Positions 30,455 to 41,811 of a stretch of 64,000 bases of DNA are shown in pieces. This stretch comes from Hylemonella sp. GTDB lineage: Bacteria; Pseudomonadota; Gammaproteobacteria; Burkholderiales; Burkholderiaceae_C. The position numbers and the translations under genes are program-made. How positions within the stretch are numbered: position 1 is the first letter of the stretch; each line of letters opens with the position of its first letter. The stretch covers positions 54,693-118,692 of the forward strand of contig JAUYQZ010000036.1 in NCBI GenBank assembly GCA_030695415.1, in the 5' to 3' direction. The notes beneath the pieces were generated by a model. It saw only the letters and a list, made by a program, of their open reading frames with translations, had not been told where the DNA came from and did no database searches.

Positions 30455-31704
30455 CCACACCGCGTGCTCCGCTCAAGAGCCTGGACGAGGCCCTCGCTGC
30501 GCTTTTGGCTCACGCGCAGCCACTGGCCGGCACCGAGCAGGTTTCCACCTTCGACGCCGACGGCCGCGTGCTCGCGCAGGACCTGGTCTCGGCCCTGCAC
30601 GTGCCGCCGCAGGACAACAGCGCCATGGACGGCTATGCCGTGCGCTGCGCGGATGTGGTGGAGCCCGGCGTCGTGCTGCAGGTGACCCAGCGCATTCCGG
30701 CCGGCCAGCACGGCCATGCGCTGGAGCCGCTGAGCGCCGCGCGCATCTTCACCGGTGCGCCTGTGCCGCCCGGTGCCGATGCCATCGTCATGCAGGAAGA
30801 CTGCGAGCTCGTGAACGAATGCGAGGGCGGGGTGCGCGTGAACGCCACGCCCCAGCCTGGCCAGTGGATCCGCCGCGCGGGTGAAGACGTGACCCGCGGC
30901 GCCGTGGTGCTGGCGCGCGGCCAGCGCCTGGGCCCCGCCGCGCTGGGCATGGCCGCCGGTATCGGCCAGTCCCAGCTCACCGTCGTGCGCCGCCCGCGCG
31001 TGGCCCTGTTTTCCACCGGCGACGAACTCGTCATGCCAGGCGACGTGCCGCCCGAGCAGATGCCGCCGGGCGCCATCTACAACTCCAACCGCTTCTTCCT
31101 GCGCGCCCTGTTGCAGCGTCTGGGCTGCGAGGTCACGGACTACGGCATCGTGCCTGACCGGCGAGAGGCCACCCTCCAGGCCCTGCAGGGTGCGGCCCAG
31201 AACCACGACCTGGTGCTGACCAGCGGCGGCGTTTCGGTGGGCGAGGAAGACCACGTCAAGCCGTCTGTGCAACAGCTTGGCGAGTTGGACCTCTGGCAGA
31301 TCTCCATGAAACCGGGCAAGCCCTTTGCCTACGGCAAGCTCTACCGCAGCGGTCCGCAGGACGCCTGCCACTTCGCCGGCCTTCCGGGCAACCCGGTCTC
31401 CAGCTACGTTACCTTCATGCTGCTGGTGCGGCCCTTCCTGCTGCGCCTGCAGGGCGTGGCCGATGTGACGCCGGTGCGCATGGCCCTGCCAGCTCACTTC
31501 GAACTGAAGCGCGGCGACAAGCGCCGTGAGTTCCTGCGCGTGCGTCGCAACGCGGCCGGCGGCCTGGACCTGTTCCCCAACCAGAGCTCCGGCGTGCTGA
31601 CCTCGGCCGCCTGGGGTGATGGCCTGGTCGACAACCCGGCGAACACGACGATCGCCAAAGGCGATATCGTGCAGTTCATTTCCTTTGCGGAGCTGATGGG
31701 ATGA
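30451..31704 (+). CDS. moeA: Molybdopterin molybdenumtransferase
   Basis: ...PPQDNSAMDGYAVR...FSTGDELVMPG...LPGNPVSSYVTF... Confidence 0.96.
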   Translation: MTTPRAPLKSLDEALAALLAHAQPLAGTEQVSTFDADGRVLAQDLVSALHVPPQDNSAMDGYAVRCADVVEPGVVLQVTQRIPAGQHGHALEPLSAARIFTGAPVPPGADAIVMQEDCELVNECEGGVRVNATPQPGQWIRRAGEDVTRGAVVLARGQRLGPAALGMAAGIGQSQLTVVRRPRVALFSTGDELVMPGDVPPEQMPPGAIYNSNRFFLRALLQRLGCEVTDYGIVPDRREATLQALQGAAQNHDLVLTSGGVSVGEEDHVKPSVQQLGELDLWQISMKPGKPFAYGKLYRSGPQDACHFAGLPGNPVSSYVTFMLLVRPFLLRLQGVADVTPVRMALPAHFELKRGDKRREFLRVRRNAAGGLDLFPNQSSGVLTSAAWGDGLVDNPANTTIAKGDIVQFISFAELMG

Positions 31705-31952
31705 AGGTCAACGTCAAATACTTCGCTTCCATCCGCGAGAGCCTGGGCACGGGCAGCGAGCCGCTGCAGACCACGGCCGCCACACTGGGTGCCTTGCGCG
31801 ACGAACTGATCGCACGCGGCGGCGCCTATGCCCAGAGCCTGGCCCGCGGCCGTGCCGTGCGCGTGGCACTCAACCAGGTCATGAGCGGCGAGGACGCCGC
31901 GCTGACCGAGGGCTGCGAAGTGGCATTCTTCCCGCCGGTGACCGGAGGCTGA
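31701..31952 (+). CDS. moaD: Molybdopterin synthase sulfur carrier subunit
   Basis: MKVNVKYFASIRESLG... ending ...EVAFFPPVTGG. Confidence 0.95.
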   Translation: MKVNVKYFASIRESLGTGSEPLQTTAATLGALRDELIARGGAYAQSLARGRAVRVALNQVMSGEDAALTEGCEVAFFPPVTGG

Positions 31953-31953
31953 A

Positions 31954-32433
31954 ATGGTCGCGCGCGTCGTCATCCAGACCCAGGACTTCGACGTCAGCGC
32001 CGAGATCGCCGCCCTGCGTGCGCAGGACAAACGCGTGGGCGCGGTGTGCACTTTCATCGGTACCGTGCGCGACCGCAACGACGGCCAGTCGGTGAGCACC
32101 ATGGAGCTGGAGCACTACCCCGGCATGACCGAGAAGTCCATCGAGGACATGATCGACGCGGCCTTCCAGCGCTTCGACATCTATGCCGCGCGGGTGATCC
32201 ACCGCGTGGGTCCTCTCTTGCCGCTGGACCAGATCGTGCTGGTGGTGGTCACCTCGGCGCACCGCGGCGAGAGCTTCCAGGCCTGCGAGTTCCTGATGGA
32301 CTACCTCAAGACCCAGGCGCCGTTCTGGAAGAAGGAACAGACGCCTGAGGGCGCACGCTGGGTCGATGCCCGCGTCAGCGACGATGCGGCGCTGGCCAAA
32401 TGGGGCATTGCTTCCGGCAACTCCGCGGCCTGA
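31954..32433 (+). CDS. moaE: Molybdopterin synthase catalytic subunit
   Basis: ...VCTFIGTVRDRNDGQSVSTMELEHYPGMTEKSIEDM... Confidence 0.96.
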   Translation: MVARVVIQTQDFDVSAEIAALRAQDKRVGAVCTFIGTVRDRNDGQSVSTMELEHYPGMTEKSIEDMIDAAFQRFDIYAARVIHRVGPLLPLDQIVLVVVTSAHRGESFQACEFLMDYLKTQAPFWKKEQTPEGARWVDARVSDDAALAKWGIASGNSAA

Positions 32434-32510
32434 CCCCCGGGGCCGCCTGACGGGCATCGCTGCGTCATCAGTAGAAACCGCAGTGTCGGTGGGTCGGTCC
32501 TGACCTTAGG

Positions 32511-32528
32511 ATGGTAAGAGTTCTTATC
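32511..32528. promoter_or_regulatory. Inverted repeat GG-TAAGA-GT-TCTTA-TC upstream of amidohydrolase gene
   Basis: Perfect 5-bp arms; 20 nt upstream of start. Confidence 0.4.
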
Positions 32529-32547
32529 AATACCCAGGATCGACCGC

Positions 32548-33621
32548 ATGGAGATCAAGCTCCCCAATCTGGCCAACCCGGCCCCCCCGCACAAAGTGCC
32601 CTACCTGCGCATCGCCACCGAAGAGGCGTTTGCCACGCAGGAGATGATCGACATCTACAAGAAGATCCTGGCGCGCGGCGACGCTGACGCCGGCTTTCGC
32701 GGCCTGATGGGTTTCTACATGAGCAGCCCCAGCGAGCGGGCCCAGCACATCATGCGCGGCCTGCTGGACCTGGACCAGCTGCGCCTGCAGCACATGGACG
32801 CGGCAGGGGTGGACATGGCCGTCCTTGCGCTGACCTCGCCGGCCGCGCAGGTCATGGACCCGGCCACCGCGGTGTCTTTCGTGCAGACCGCCAACGACGA
32901 ACTGGCCGAAGCCGTGCGCCGCCATCCCACGCGCCTGGCCGGCATGATCGCCATCGCTCCGCAGGACCCGGCCGCCGCCGCGAAGGAGATCGAGCGCGGC
33001 GTGAGCAAGCTGGGCATGCACTCGGTCATCATCAACTCGCACACCCAGGGCGAGTACCTGTCGGACCCGAAGTTCTGGGACATCTTCGCCGCCGCCGAAG
33101 CGAACGATGCTCCCATTTACCTGCACCCCAATGCGTTGCCGCCCGGCATGCTGCAGCCCTTCCAGGAATGCGGCCTGGACGGCGCCATCTACGGCTTCGG
33201 CGTGGAGACCGGCCTGCACGCCATGCGCATCATCACCGCCGGCGTGTTCGACCGCTTCCCCAAGCTGCGCATGATCCTGGGTCATATGGGCGAGGCGCTG
33301 CCGTTCTGGGCCTACCGCCTGGACTACATGCACCAGGCCACGGTGAAGTCCAAGCGCTACCCGAGCATCCAGCCCCTGCGCAAACGCCCCAGCGAGTACC
33401 TGCGTGAGCACTTCTACATCACCAACAGCGGCGTGGCCTGGGAACAGGCCATCAAGTTCACGCAGGACTTCATGGGCACGGAGCGCGTGATGTACGCCAT
33501 GGACTATCCTTACCAGTACGCGCCCGATGAAGTGAATATGCTCGACGCCATGGACATGCCGCTGGAGCACAAGCGCCAGTTCTTCCAGACCAATGCCGAA
33601 GCCGTGTTCAAACTGAAGTAA
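32548..33621 (+). CDS. Amidohydrolase-superfamily protein, gamma-resorcylate/5-carboxyvanillate decarboxylase-like
   Basis: ...FPKLRMILGHMGEALPFWAYRLDYM...FYITNSGVAWEQAIKFTQDFMGTERVMYAMDYPYQYAPDEV... Confidence 0.8.
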   Translation: MEIKLPNLANPAPPHKVPYLRIATEEAFATQEMIDIYKKILARGDADAGFRGLMGFYMSSPSERAQHIMRGLLDLDQLRLQHMDAAGVDMAVLALTSPAAQVMDPATAVSFVQTANDELAEAVRRHPTRLAGMIAIAPQDPAAAAKEIERGVSKLGMHSVIINSHTQGEYLSDPKFWDIFAAAEANDAPIYLHPNALPPGMLQPFQECGLDGAIYGFGVETGLHAMRIITAGVFDRFPKLRMILGHMGEALPFWAYRLDYMHQATVKSKRYPSIQPLRKRPSEYLREHFYITNSGVAWEQAIKFTQDFMGTERVMYAMDYPYQYAPDEVNMLDAMDMPLEHKRQFFQTNAEAVFKLK

Positions 33622-33643
33622 TCCACGAAACGAGGAGACCGAG

Positions 33644-34603
33644 ATGAAGACGATCAAGCATCTGTTCGCAGGCTTGCTCCTGCTGGCCGGCGCCGCCGGC
33701 GCGCAGACCTGGCCCGCGCAGCCCGTGCGCATCATCGTGCCCTTCACGCCGGGCACCGGCATGGACACCATCGCCCGCACCGTGGCACCGCGCCTGTCCG
33801 AGCGCCTGGGCCAGCCCGTGGTGGTGAGCAATGTGCCTGGCGCCAGCGGCAACATCGGCGCCGACCAGGTGGCCAAGAGCAATCCCGACGGCTACACCGT
33901 GCTCATGGGCGCCAACACCATGCTCATGGCCTCGCAGCTCTACAAGAACACGCCCTTCGATCCGGTGAAGGATTTTGCCCCCGTCTCCATGGCGGCCTGG
34001 GGCACGCTGATGCTGGTGGCCAACCCCAAGACCGGCATCAAGTCGCTGGCGGACCTGCTGGCGCAGGCGCGCGCCAAACCCGGCAGCATCAGCTTCGGCT
34101 CGCCCGGTGTCGGCACGCCGCACCACATGGCCATGGAGCTCTTCAAGGTGCAGACGCAGACCTTCATGCTGCACGTGCCCTACCGCGGCACCGCCGGCTA
34201 CACCACCGACCTGCTTGCGGGCGAGCTCAACGTCGGCTTCCTGCCGGTGCACGTGGCCCAGGGTTTCGTCAGCAGCGGACGGCTCAACGCCCTGGCCGTG
34301 GGCAGCCCCAAGCGCCACCCCGTGTCACCCAATGTGGCCACCTTTGAAGAGCTGGGCGCCAAGGGCGTGGACGTGGACCTCTGGTATGCCTTCTTCGTGC
34401 CAAGCAAGACGCCATCGACCGTGCAGCAGCGCCTGAACGGCGAGATCGCAGCCATCCTCAAGCTGCCCGAAGTGCGCGACGCCCTGGGCAAGGCGGGCAT
34501 GGTGGCCGAGGCCTCCACACCGGCCGAGCTGGGTGACATCGTCCGCAAGGACTACCCGCGCTGGGGCGCCGTCATCCGGCGCAACAATATTTCGGCCGAG
34601 TGA
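33644..34603 (+). CDS. Tripartite tricarboxylate transporter (Bug family) substrate-binding protein
   Basis: Signal peptide, WPAQPVRIIVPFTPGTGMDTIARTVAPRLSERLGQPVVVSNVPGASGNIGADQVAKSNPDGYTVL. Confidence 0.93.
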   Translation: MKTIKHLFAGLLLLAGAAGAQTWPAQPVRIIVPFTPGTGMDTIARTVAPRLSERLGQPVVVSNVPGASGNIGADQVAKSNPDGYTVLMGANTMLMASQLYKNTPFDPVKDFAPVSMAAWGTLMLVANPKTGIKSLADLLAQARAKPGSISFGSPGVGTPHHMAMELFKVQTQTFMLHVPYRGTAGYTTDLLAGELNVGFLPVHVAQGFVSSGRLNALAVGSPKRHPVSPNVATFEELGAKGVDVDLWYAFFVPSKTPSTVQQRLNGEIAAILKLPEVRDALGKAGMVAEASTPAELGDIVRKDYPRWGAVIRRNNISAE

Positions 34604-36225
34604 GCGGCGGCGTGGCGTCGACGCAGGTCCTGATCGTCGGTGGTGGCCCGGTCGGCATGGGCCTGGCCATCGAACTGGGTCAGCGCGGCATCCGCTGCGT
34701 GGTGATCGAACGCTACCGCGAGCCCCAGCGCATCCCCAAGGGGCAGAACCTCACGCAGCGCACCCTCGAGCACTTCCACTTCTGGGGCGCGGAGCAGGCG
34801 CTGCGGGCCGCGCGCACCATTCCGCCTGAGTACGGCATCGGCGGCCTGACGGCCTACGGCACGCTGCTGGGCGCGTACCACTACGACTGGCTGCAGCGCG
34901 AGCTGGTGCGGCCCTATTACTACACGGCCAACGAGCGCCTGCCCCAGTACGCCACCGAGGCCGTGCTGCGCGCGCGGGTCCAGGCCCTGCCGACGGTTCA
35001 GGTGCTGTACGGCTGGCAGGCCGAGGAACTGAAAGACGAAGGGGCGCAGGTGCGGGTGGTCGCGCGCGACCCGGACAGCGCAGAGCGCCGTGTCCTGCAG
35101 GCCGACTACGTGATCGGCTGCGACGGCAGCCGTTCCCGGGTGCGCGAGCAGGCCGGTATCACGCAGACCCTGTCGGACCACGACCGCATGATGGTGCTGC
35201 TGGTCTTCCGTTCGCACCAGTTGCACGAACTGCTGAAGCGCTACCCCGGCAAGTCCTACTACAACGTGCTGCAGCCCGAGCTCGACGGCTACTGGAAGTT
35301 CTTCGGCCGGGTGGACCTTGAGGGTAACTGGTTCTTCCACGCCCCTGTGCCGCCCGGCACCACACGCGACAACTTCGATTTCCGGCACTACCTGCACGAG
35401 GCCGTGGGGGCCGAGTTCGATGTCGAGTTCGAGCACATCGGTTTCTGGGACCTGCGTTTCGCCATCGCCGACCGCTACCGGGCCGGTCGCATCTTCGTCG
35501 CCGGGGATGCGGCGCACAGCCACCCGCCTTATGGCGGTTATGGCGTGAACACGGGTTTCGAGGATGCGCGCAACCTGGGCTGGAAACTCGCCGCCGTCCT
35601 GCAGGGCTGGGGGCAGGCGGCCTTGCTGGACTCCTATGACCGCGAGCGCCGCCCGGTGTTCGAGTCCACCGCGCGCGACTTCATCGCACGCTCCATCGAG
35701 ACTGATCAGAAGTTCCTGCGCGAGTTTGATCCCGCGCGTGATCGCAGCGCTTTCGAGGCTGCCTGGAATTCGCGCAGCGTAGGAGCCGTTGGCGAGGTGC
35801 AGGCCTTCGAGCCCCACTACGAGGGCTTACCCGTGATCGCGGGCCTCAGCCCGACCCAGGGGCGCGGTGGCAGTGCTGTCGGGCAGCATGAGTTCAAGGC
35901 CCGAGCCGGTCATCATCTGGCGCCAGCGCTGCTGTCTGATGGCCGCAATGTCTATGAGCGTCTGGGTGCGGGCTTTACGCTGCTGGCTTTTGACGCCGCG
36001 CCTGAGCGCGTGCGCGCCTTCGTGGACGCCGCCGCCGAAGCCGGCCTGCCGCTGGCGGTGGTCGAGGACACGGCCGGGGAAGAACGGACGCGTTATGCCG
36101 CCGATCTGATTCTGGTGCGCCCGGATCAGTTCGTGGCCTGGACGGATTCGGGCGAGGCCATGAACATCGACGCGCGCGCCATCCTGCAGCGCGTGAGCGG
36201 GCGCGACAGCGGCGTCACGGCCTGA
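34600..36225 (+). CDS. FAD-dependent aromatic monooxygenase (PheA/TfdB/MhpA-type)
   Basis: VLIVGGGPVGMGLAIELGQRGIRCVVIERY...; ...RIFVAGDAAHSHPPYGGYGVNTGFEDARNLGWKLAAVLQGW...; GTG start overlapping upstream stop. Confidence 0.88.
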   Translation: MSGGVASTQVLIVGGGPVGMGLAIELGQRGIRCVVIERYREPQRIPKGQNLTQRTLEHFHFWGAEQALRAARTIPPEYGIGGLTAYGTLLGAYHYDWLQRELVRPYYYTANERLPQYATEAVLRARVQALPTVQVLYGWQAEELKDEGAQVRVVARDPDSAERRVLQADYVIGCDGSRSRVREQAGITQTLSDHDRMMVLLVFRSHQLHELLKRYPGKSYYNVLQPELDGYWKFFGRVDLEGNWFFHAPVPPGTTRDNFDFRHYLHEAVGAEFDVEFEHIGFWDLRFAIADRYRAGRIFVAGDAAHSHPPYGGYGVNTGFEDARNLGWKLAAVLQGWGQAALLDSYDRERRPVFESTARDFIARSIETDQKFLREFDPARDRSAFEAAWNSRSVGAVGEVQAFEPHYEGLPVIAGLSPTQGRGGSAVGQHEFKARAGHHLAPALLSDGRNVYERLGAGFTLLAFDAAPERVRAFVDAAAEAGLPLAVVEDTAGEERTRYAADLILVRPDQFVAWTDSGEAMNIDARAILQRVSGRDSGVTA

Positions 36226-36241
36226 GCGCCAGCGCGGGCAC

Positions 36242-37381
36242 TCAGCGCGGCGCAGGCTCCAGCCGCAACAGTCGACCCTGCGGCTGGTCGGTCAGCAGGT
36301 AGATGTAGCCGTCCGGGCCCTGGCGCACGTCGCGCACGCGCTCGTCCAGATCGGGCAGCAGCTTGCTCTCGCGTCGCACTCGGCCTTCAAAGGGCCGCTC
36401 CAGCTCCAGCCGCGCCACGTAGGCAAACTTCAGCGAACCCACCAGCAGATTGCCCACCCAGTCCTTTCCGTAGCGTTCGCTGGTGACAAAGGCCATGCCT
36501 GAGGGCGCGATCGACGGCACCCAGTGGTGCAGCGGCTGCAGTGTGCCGGGCTGACTGCGTTCACCCGTGCCCACCGAGGTGAAGTTGTAGTTGCGCCCAT
36601 GGCTCACCAGCGGCCAGCCAAAGTTGGCGCCAGCCACCGGCAGGTTGATCTCGTCGCCGCCCATGGGCCCGTGCTCCAGCTCCCACAGCGCCCCGCGCGG
36701 GCTCATCACCAGGCCCTGCGGGTTGCGGTGGCCATAGCTCCAGATCTCCGGCAAGGCACCGGCGCGGCCCACATAGGGGTTGTCCGTGGGCACCTTGCCA
36801 TCCTTGTGCAGGCGCACGACCTTGCCCAGGTGGTTGTCCAGGGTCTGGGCCCGGTCGCGCTCGTTGTAGCGTTCGCCCAGGGCCAGGAAGAGCGTGCCGT
36901 CGGCCGCCTCAGCCATGCGGCAGCCGAAGTGGTTGCCGCCGCTGACCTTCGGGTTTTGCTGGAAGATCACCCGCAGATCCTCGAGCCGCGTTGCGTCGTC
37001 ACTCAGGCGCGCGCGGGCCAGGGCGGTGCCCGCCGTGCGGCCATCGGCCGAAGGTTCGGCATAACAGAGGTAGAGCGTGCGATTGCGCGCAAAGTCGCTG
37101 TCCAGCGCCACGTCCAGCAGGCCCCCCTGTCCGCGCGCCTGCACCGCAGGCAGGCCCGACACAGGTGGGCGGATGCGCCCGCCGGGCTCGACCACGCGTA
37201 GCGTGCCCGGGCGCTCGGTGACCAGGTAGTTGCCGTCCGGCAGGAAGGCCAGCGCCCAGGCGTGGGTCAGGCCTTGGGCGATGGTGCGGGCCGTGGGCTG
37301 GGCCGCCGCGGGGACGGCCAGGTACAGGCCCAGCAGCATGGGGGCCAGCCAGCGGGGCAGGGTGTGCAAAGACAGCTTCAT
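36242..37381 (-). CDS. PQQ-dependent (YliI-type) aldose sugar dehydrogenase
   Basis: ...GLTHAWALAFLPDGNYLVTERPGTLRVV...ELEHGPMGGDEINLPVAGANFGWPLVSHG...; signal peptide. Confidence 0.9.
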   Translation of the reverse strand: MKLSLHTLPRWLAPMLLGLYLAVPAAAQPTARTIAQGLTHAWALAFLPDGNYLVTERPGTLRVVEPGGRIRPPVSGLPAVQARGQGGLLDVALDSDFARNRTLYLCYAEPSADGRTAGTALARARLSDDATRLEDLRVIFQQNPKVSGGNHFGCRMAEAADGTLFLALGERYNERDRAQTLDNHLGKVVRLHKDGKVPTDNPYVGRAGALPEIWSYGHRNPQGLVMSPRGALWELEHGPMGGDEINLPVAGANFGWPLVSHGRNYNFTSVGTGERSQPGTLQPLHHWVPSIAPSGMAFVTSERYGKDWVGNLLVGSLKFAYVARLELERPFEGRVRRESKLLPDLDERVRDVRQGPDGYIYLLTDQPQGRLLRLEPAPR

Positions 37382-37437
37382 GGTCACTCCCGGAATTTGA
37401 TCTGCGTCACAAGTATGCTTGCCCGACATGAATGGCT

Positions 37438-37466
37438 CTTGAAATCCGGCGTGATCACCCTCACGC
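37438..37466 (+). promoter_or_regulatory. Putative sigma-32 promoter of clpB
   Basis: CTTGAAA -35, 13-bp spacer, CCCTCACGC weak -10. Confidence 0.5.
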
Positions 37467-37502
37467 TGTGGGGCAGTTCAAAAACTTTCATCAGGGGATG
37501 CC

Positions 37503-40118
<2,616 letters not shown>

Positions 40119-40144
40119 GCGCCCCCGGCGCGACGCCCCCAGGA

Positions 40145-40176
40145 AAACCCGCCCCGGTGAAAGCCGGGGCGGGTTT
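40145..40176 (+). terminator. Rho-independent terminator of clpB
   Basis: AAACCCGCCCCGG-tgaaag-CCGGGGCGGGTTT, 13-bp stem. Confidence 0.85.
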
Positions 40177-40243
40177 CTTGCTGGCCGTGGCCGATTCGTG
40201 TACGCAATGTTGGTTAACGCACAAACAGGGGCGCAAGGCAAAC

Positions 40244-40294
40244 GTACATTGATTTCAAACGGTCCGTCCCCATGGGCTGATGTGAGATCTGTCG
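40244..40294 (+). promoter_or_regulatory. Upstream element copy A (GTACATTG...AACGGTCCG...GGGCTGA)
   Basis: Shares ordered blocks and near-identical spacing with 44522-44573. Confidence 0.55.
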
Positions 40295-40651
40295 ATGGAC
40301 CACCACTTTCCAAGCGCCACGGGCATGAGGGGCGCGGCCGACGGCTCGGCGCCCTACGGGCACGAACTGGACCGGGACGAGCAACACCGCCTGAGCGATC
40401 AGCGCCGATCGCCTGGCTGGCTGCTGATCAGCGCCATCCTCGCCGTGCTGACCCTGCTGCTGGTTTTTCACTATGTCGTTCGCGGGTCCCTGCGCCAGAG
40501 CGAATCGCGCCACAAGGCCTTGGCGGTCCACGCCCAGGCCTCCTGGCGCTGCAACAACCTGCAGGGCCGGGAGGTGAGCAGCACTTGCCACTTGCAAGCC
40601 AGTGCCGAGGCGCGCAAGGTGGCCCTCTTGCAGCCACGTGCCGCTCCCTAG
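40295..40651 (+). CDS. Hypothetical single-TM protein (paralog A)
   Basis: 118 aa; ...VVRGSLRQSESRHKALAVHAQASWRCNNLQGREVSSTCHLQASAEARKVALLQ...; clear similarity to 44574..44933. Confidence 0.8.
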   Translation: MDHHFPSATGMRGAADGSAPYGHELDRDEQHRLSDQRRSPGWLLISAILAVLTLLLVFHYVVRGSLRQSESRHKALAVHAQASWRCNNLQGREVSSTCHLQASAEARKVALLQPRAAP

Positions 40652-40695
40652 ATCGTGGACCGGATGCAGTACAAGGCACGCAGGTACAGACCCCT

Positions 40696-41766
40696 ATGAT
40701 TGAAATTCGAAAAGGCCAGGTAGCGGCACCCATCGCGCGGGCGGAGTTCGGCCTGCGTTTTCGTGTCGCTTACACCGACCCCGCCTTCCGTGCCGAGGAA
40801 GCCGCCATCGCGCGGCTGGAAGAGATTGCCTGGGCTGCCTACAGCGAGGGCCGCAAGGCGCCGTTCACGCAGAAGGCGGGGTCGGGCTTTGCCGATCCGG
40901 ACTATCTGTTGTCCACCGAATGGATCGCTGCCCGCCAGCAGATCGATGACGCTCAGCGTCGCCAGGCCGACCCGGCCAGCGCCTCACGCGTTCTGCTCAT
41001 CTGTGGCTCGGCCCGCAACGACGGCAGTTGTCCCGGCGAAATGTCCAAAAGCTACCGGCTGCTGCAGATCGCCCTGGCGGCGCTTGAGGCGCAAGGCATC
41101 CATGCCGATGTGCTGGACCTGAGCCTGCTCACCTCGGACTATGGGCGCAACATCCATCCCTGCAAGGGCTGTGCGTCCACCGCCATGCCCCTGTGCCACT
41201 GGCCGTGCAGCTGCTACCCCAACCATGGGATGAACCAGGGCAGCGACTGGATGGCCGAGATCTATGCGCGCTGGACGGCCGCTCATGGCGTGATCATCGT
41301 CACCCCCGTCTACTGGTACCAGAGCCCGAGCCCGCTGAAGCTGATGATCGACCGCCTGGTCTGCGCCGATGGCGGCAACCCGGACCCGACCTCGACTTCC
41401 GGCAAACAGGCGGCCAAGGCCAAGGCGCTGGAGCTTGCCGGCTGGGACTACCCCCAGCACCTGGCCGGGCGTACCTACGGGCTCGTGGTGCACGGCGACG
41501 TGGCCGGTGTCGACGACACGCGCCGCGCGCTCTCGGACTGGCTCGACTGGATGGGTCTCATCGACGCCGGGACCCAGGCGCGCCTGGGCCGGTACATCGG
41601 CTACTACGAACCCTACGCCAGCAGCCACGAGACGCTGGACCGGGATACGGCCATTCAGGAAGAAACCCGCCATGTGGCGCTTGCGGTGGGCCAGGCCGTG
41701 GCGGAGTTGCGTGCGGGCCGCCTGCAGTCGCTGCGCACGAAGCTGCAACGCCCCCGGCCCAAGTAG
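40696..41766 (+). CDS. Flavodoxin/NADPH-dependent FMN reductase-like protein with Cys cluster
   Basis: ...LLICGSARNDGSCPGEMSKS...NIHPCKGCASTAMPLCHWPCSCYPNHGMNQG...VIIVTPVYWYQSPSPLKLMIDR... Confidence 0.88.
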   Translation: MIEIRKGQVAAPIARAEFGLRFRVAYTDPAFRAEEAAIARLEEIAWAAYSEGRKAPFTQKAGSGFADPDYLLSTEWIAARQQIDDAQRRQADPASASRVLLICGSARNDGSCPGEMSKSYRLLQIALAALEAQGIHADVLDLSLLTSDYGRNIHPCKGCASTAMPLCHWPCSCYPNHGMNQGSDWMAEIYARWTAAHGVIIVTPVYWYQSPSPLKLMIDRLVCADGGNPDPTSTSGKQAAKAKALELAGWDYPQHLAGRTYGLVVHGDVAGVDDTRRALSDWLDWMGLIDAGTQARLGRYIGYYEPYASSHETLDRDTAIQEETRHVALAVGQAVAELRAGRLQSLRTKLQRPRPK

Positions 41767-41811
41767 GCCTGTCGCCGGCGCACTGTCCCGGTCGGTGCCC
41801 CCGTCACACCC

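Noticed and set aside
29918-32433. Possible moco riboswitch or unusual Mo-cofactor system
   Set aside because: mobB-moeA-moaD-moaE is a standard cluster, and the thrC-mobB gap is only ~30 bp, too short for a riboswitch
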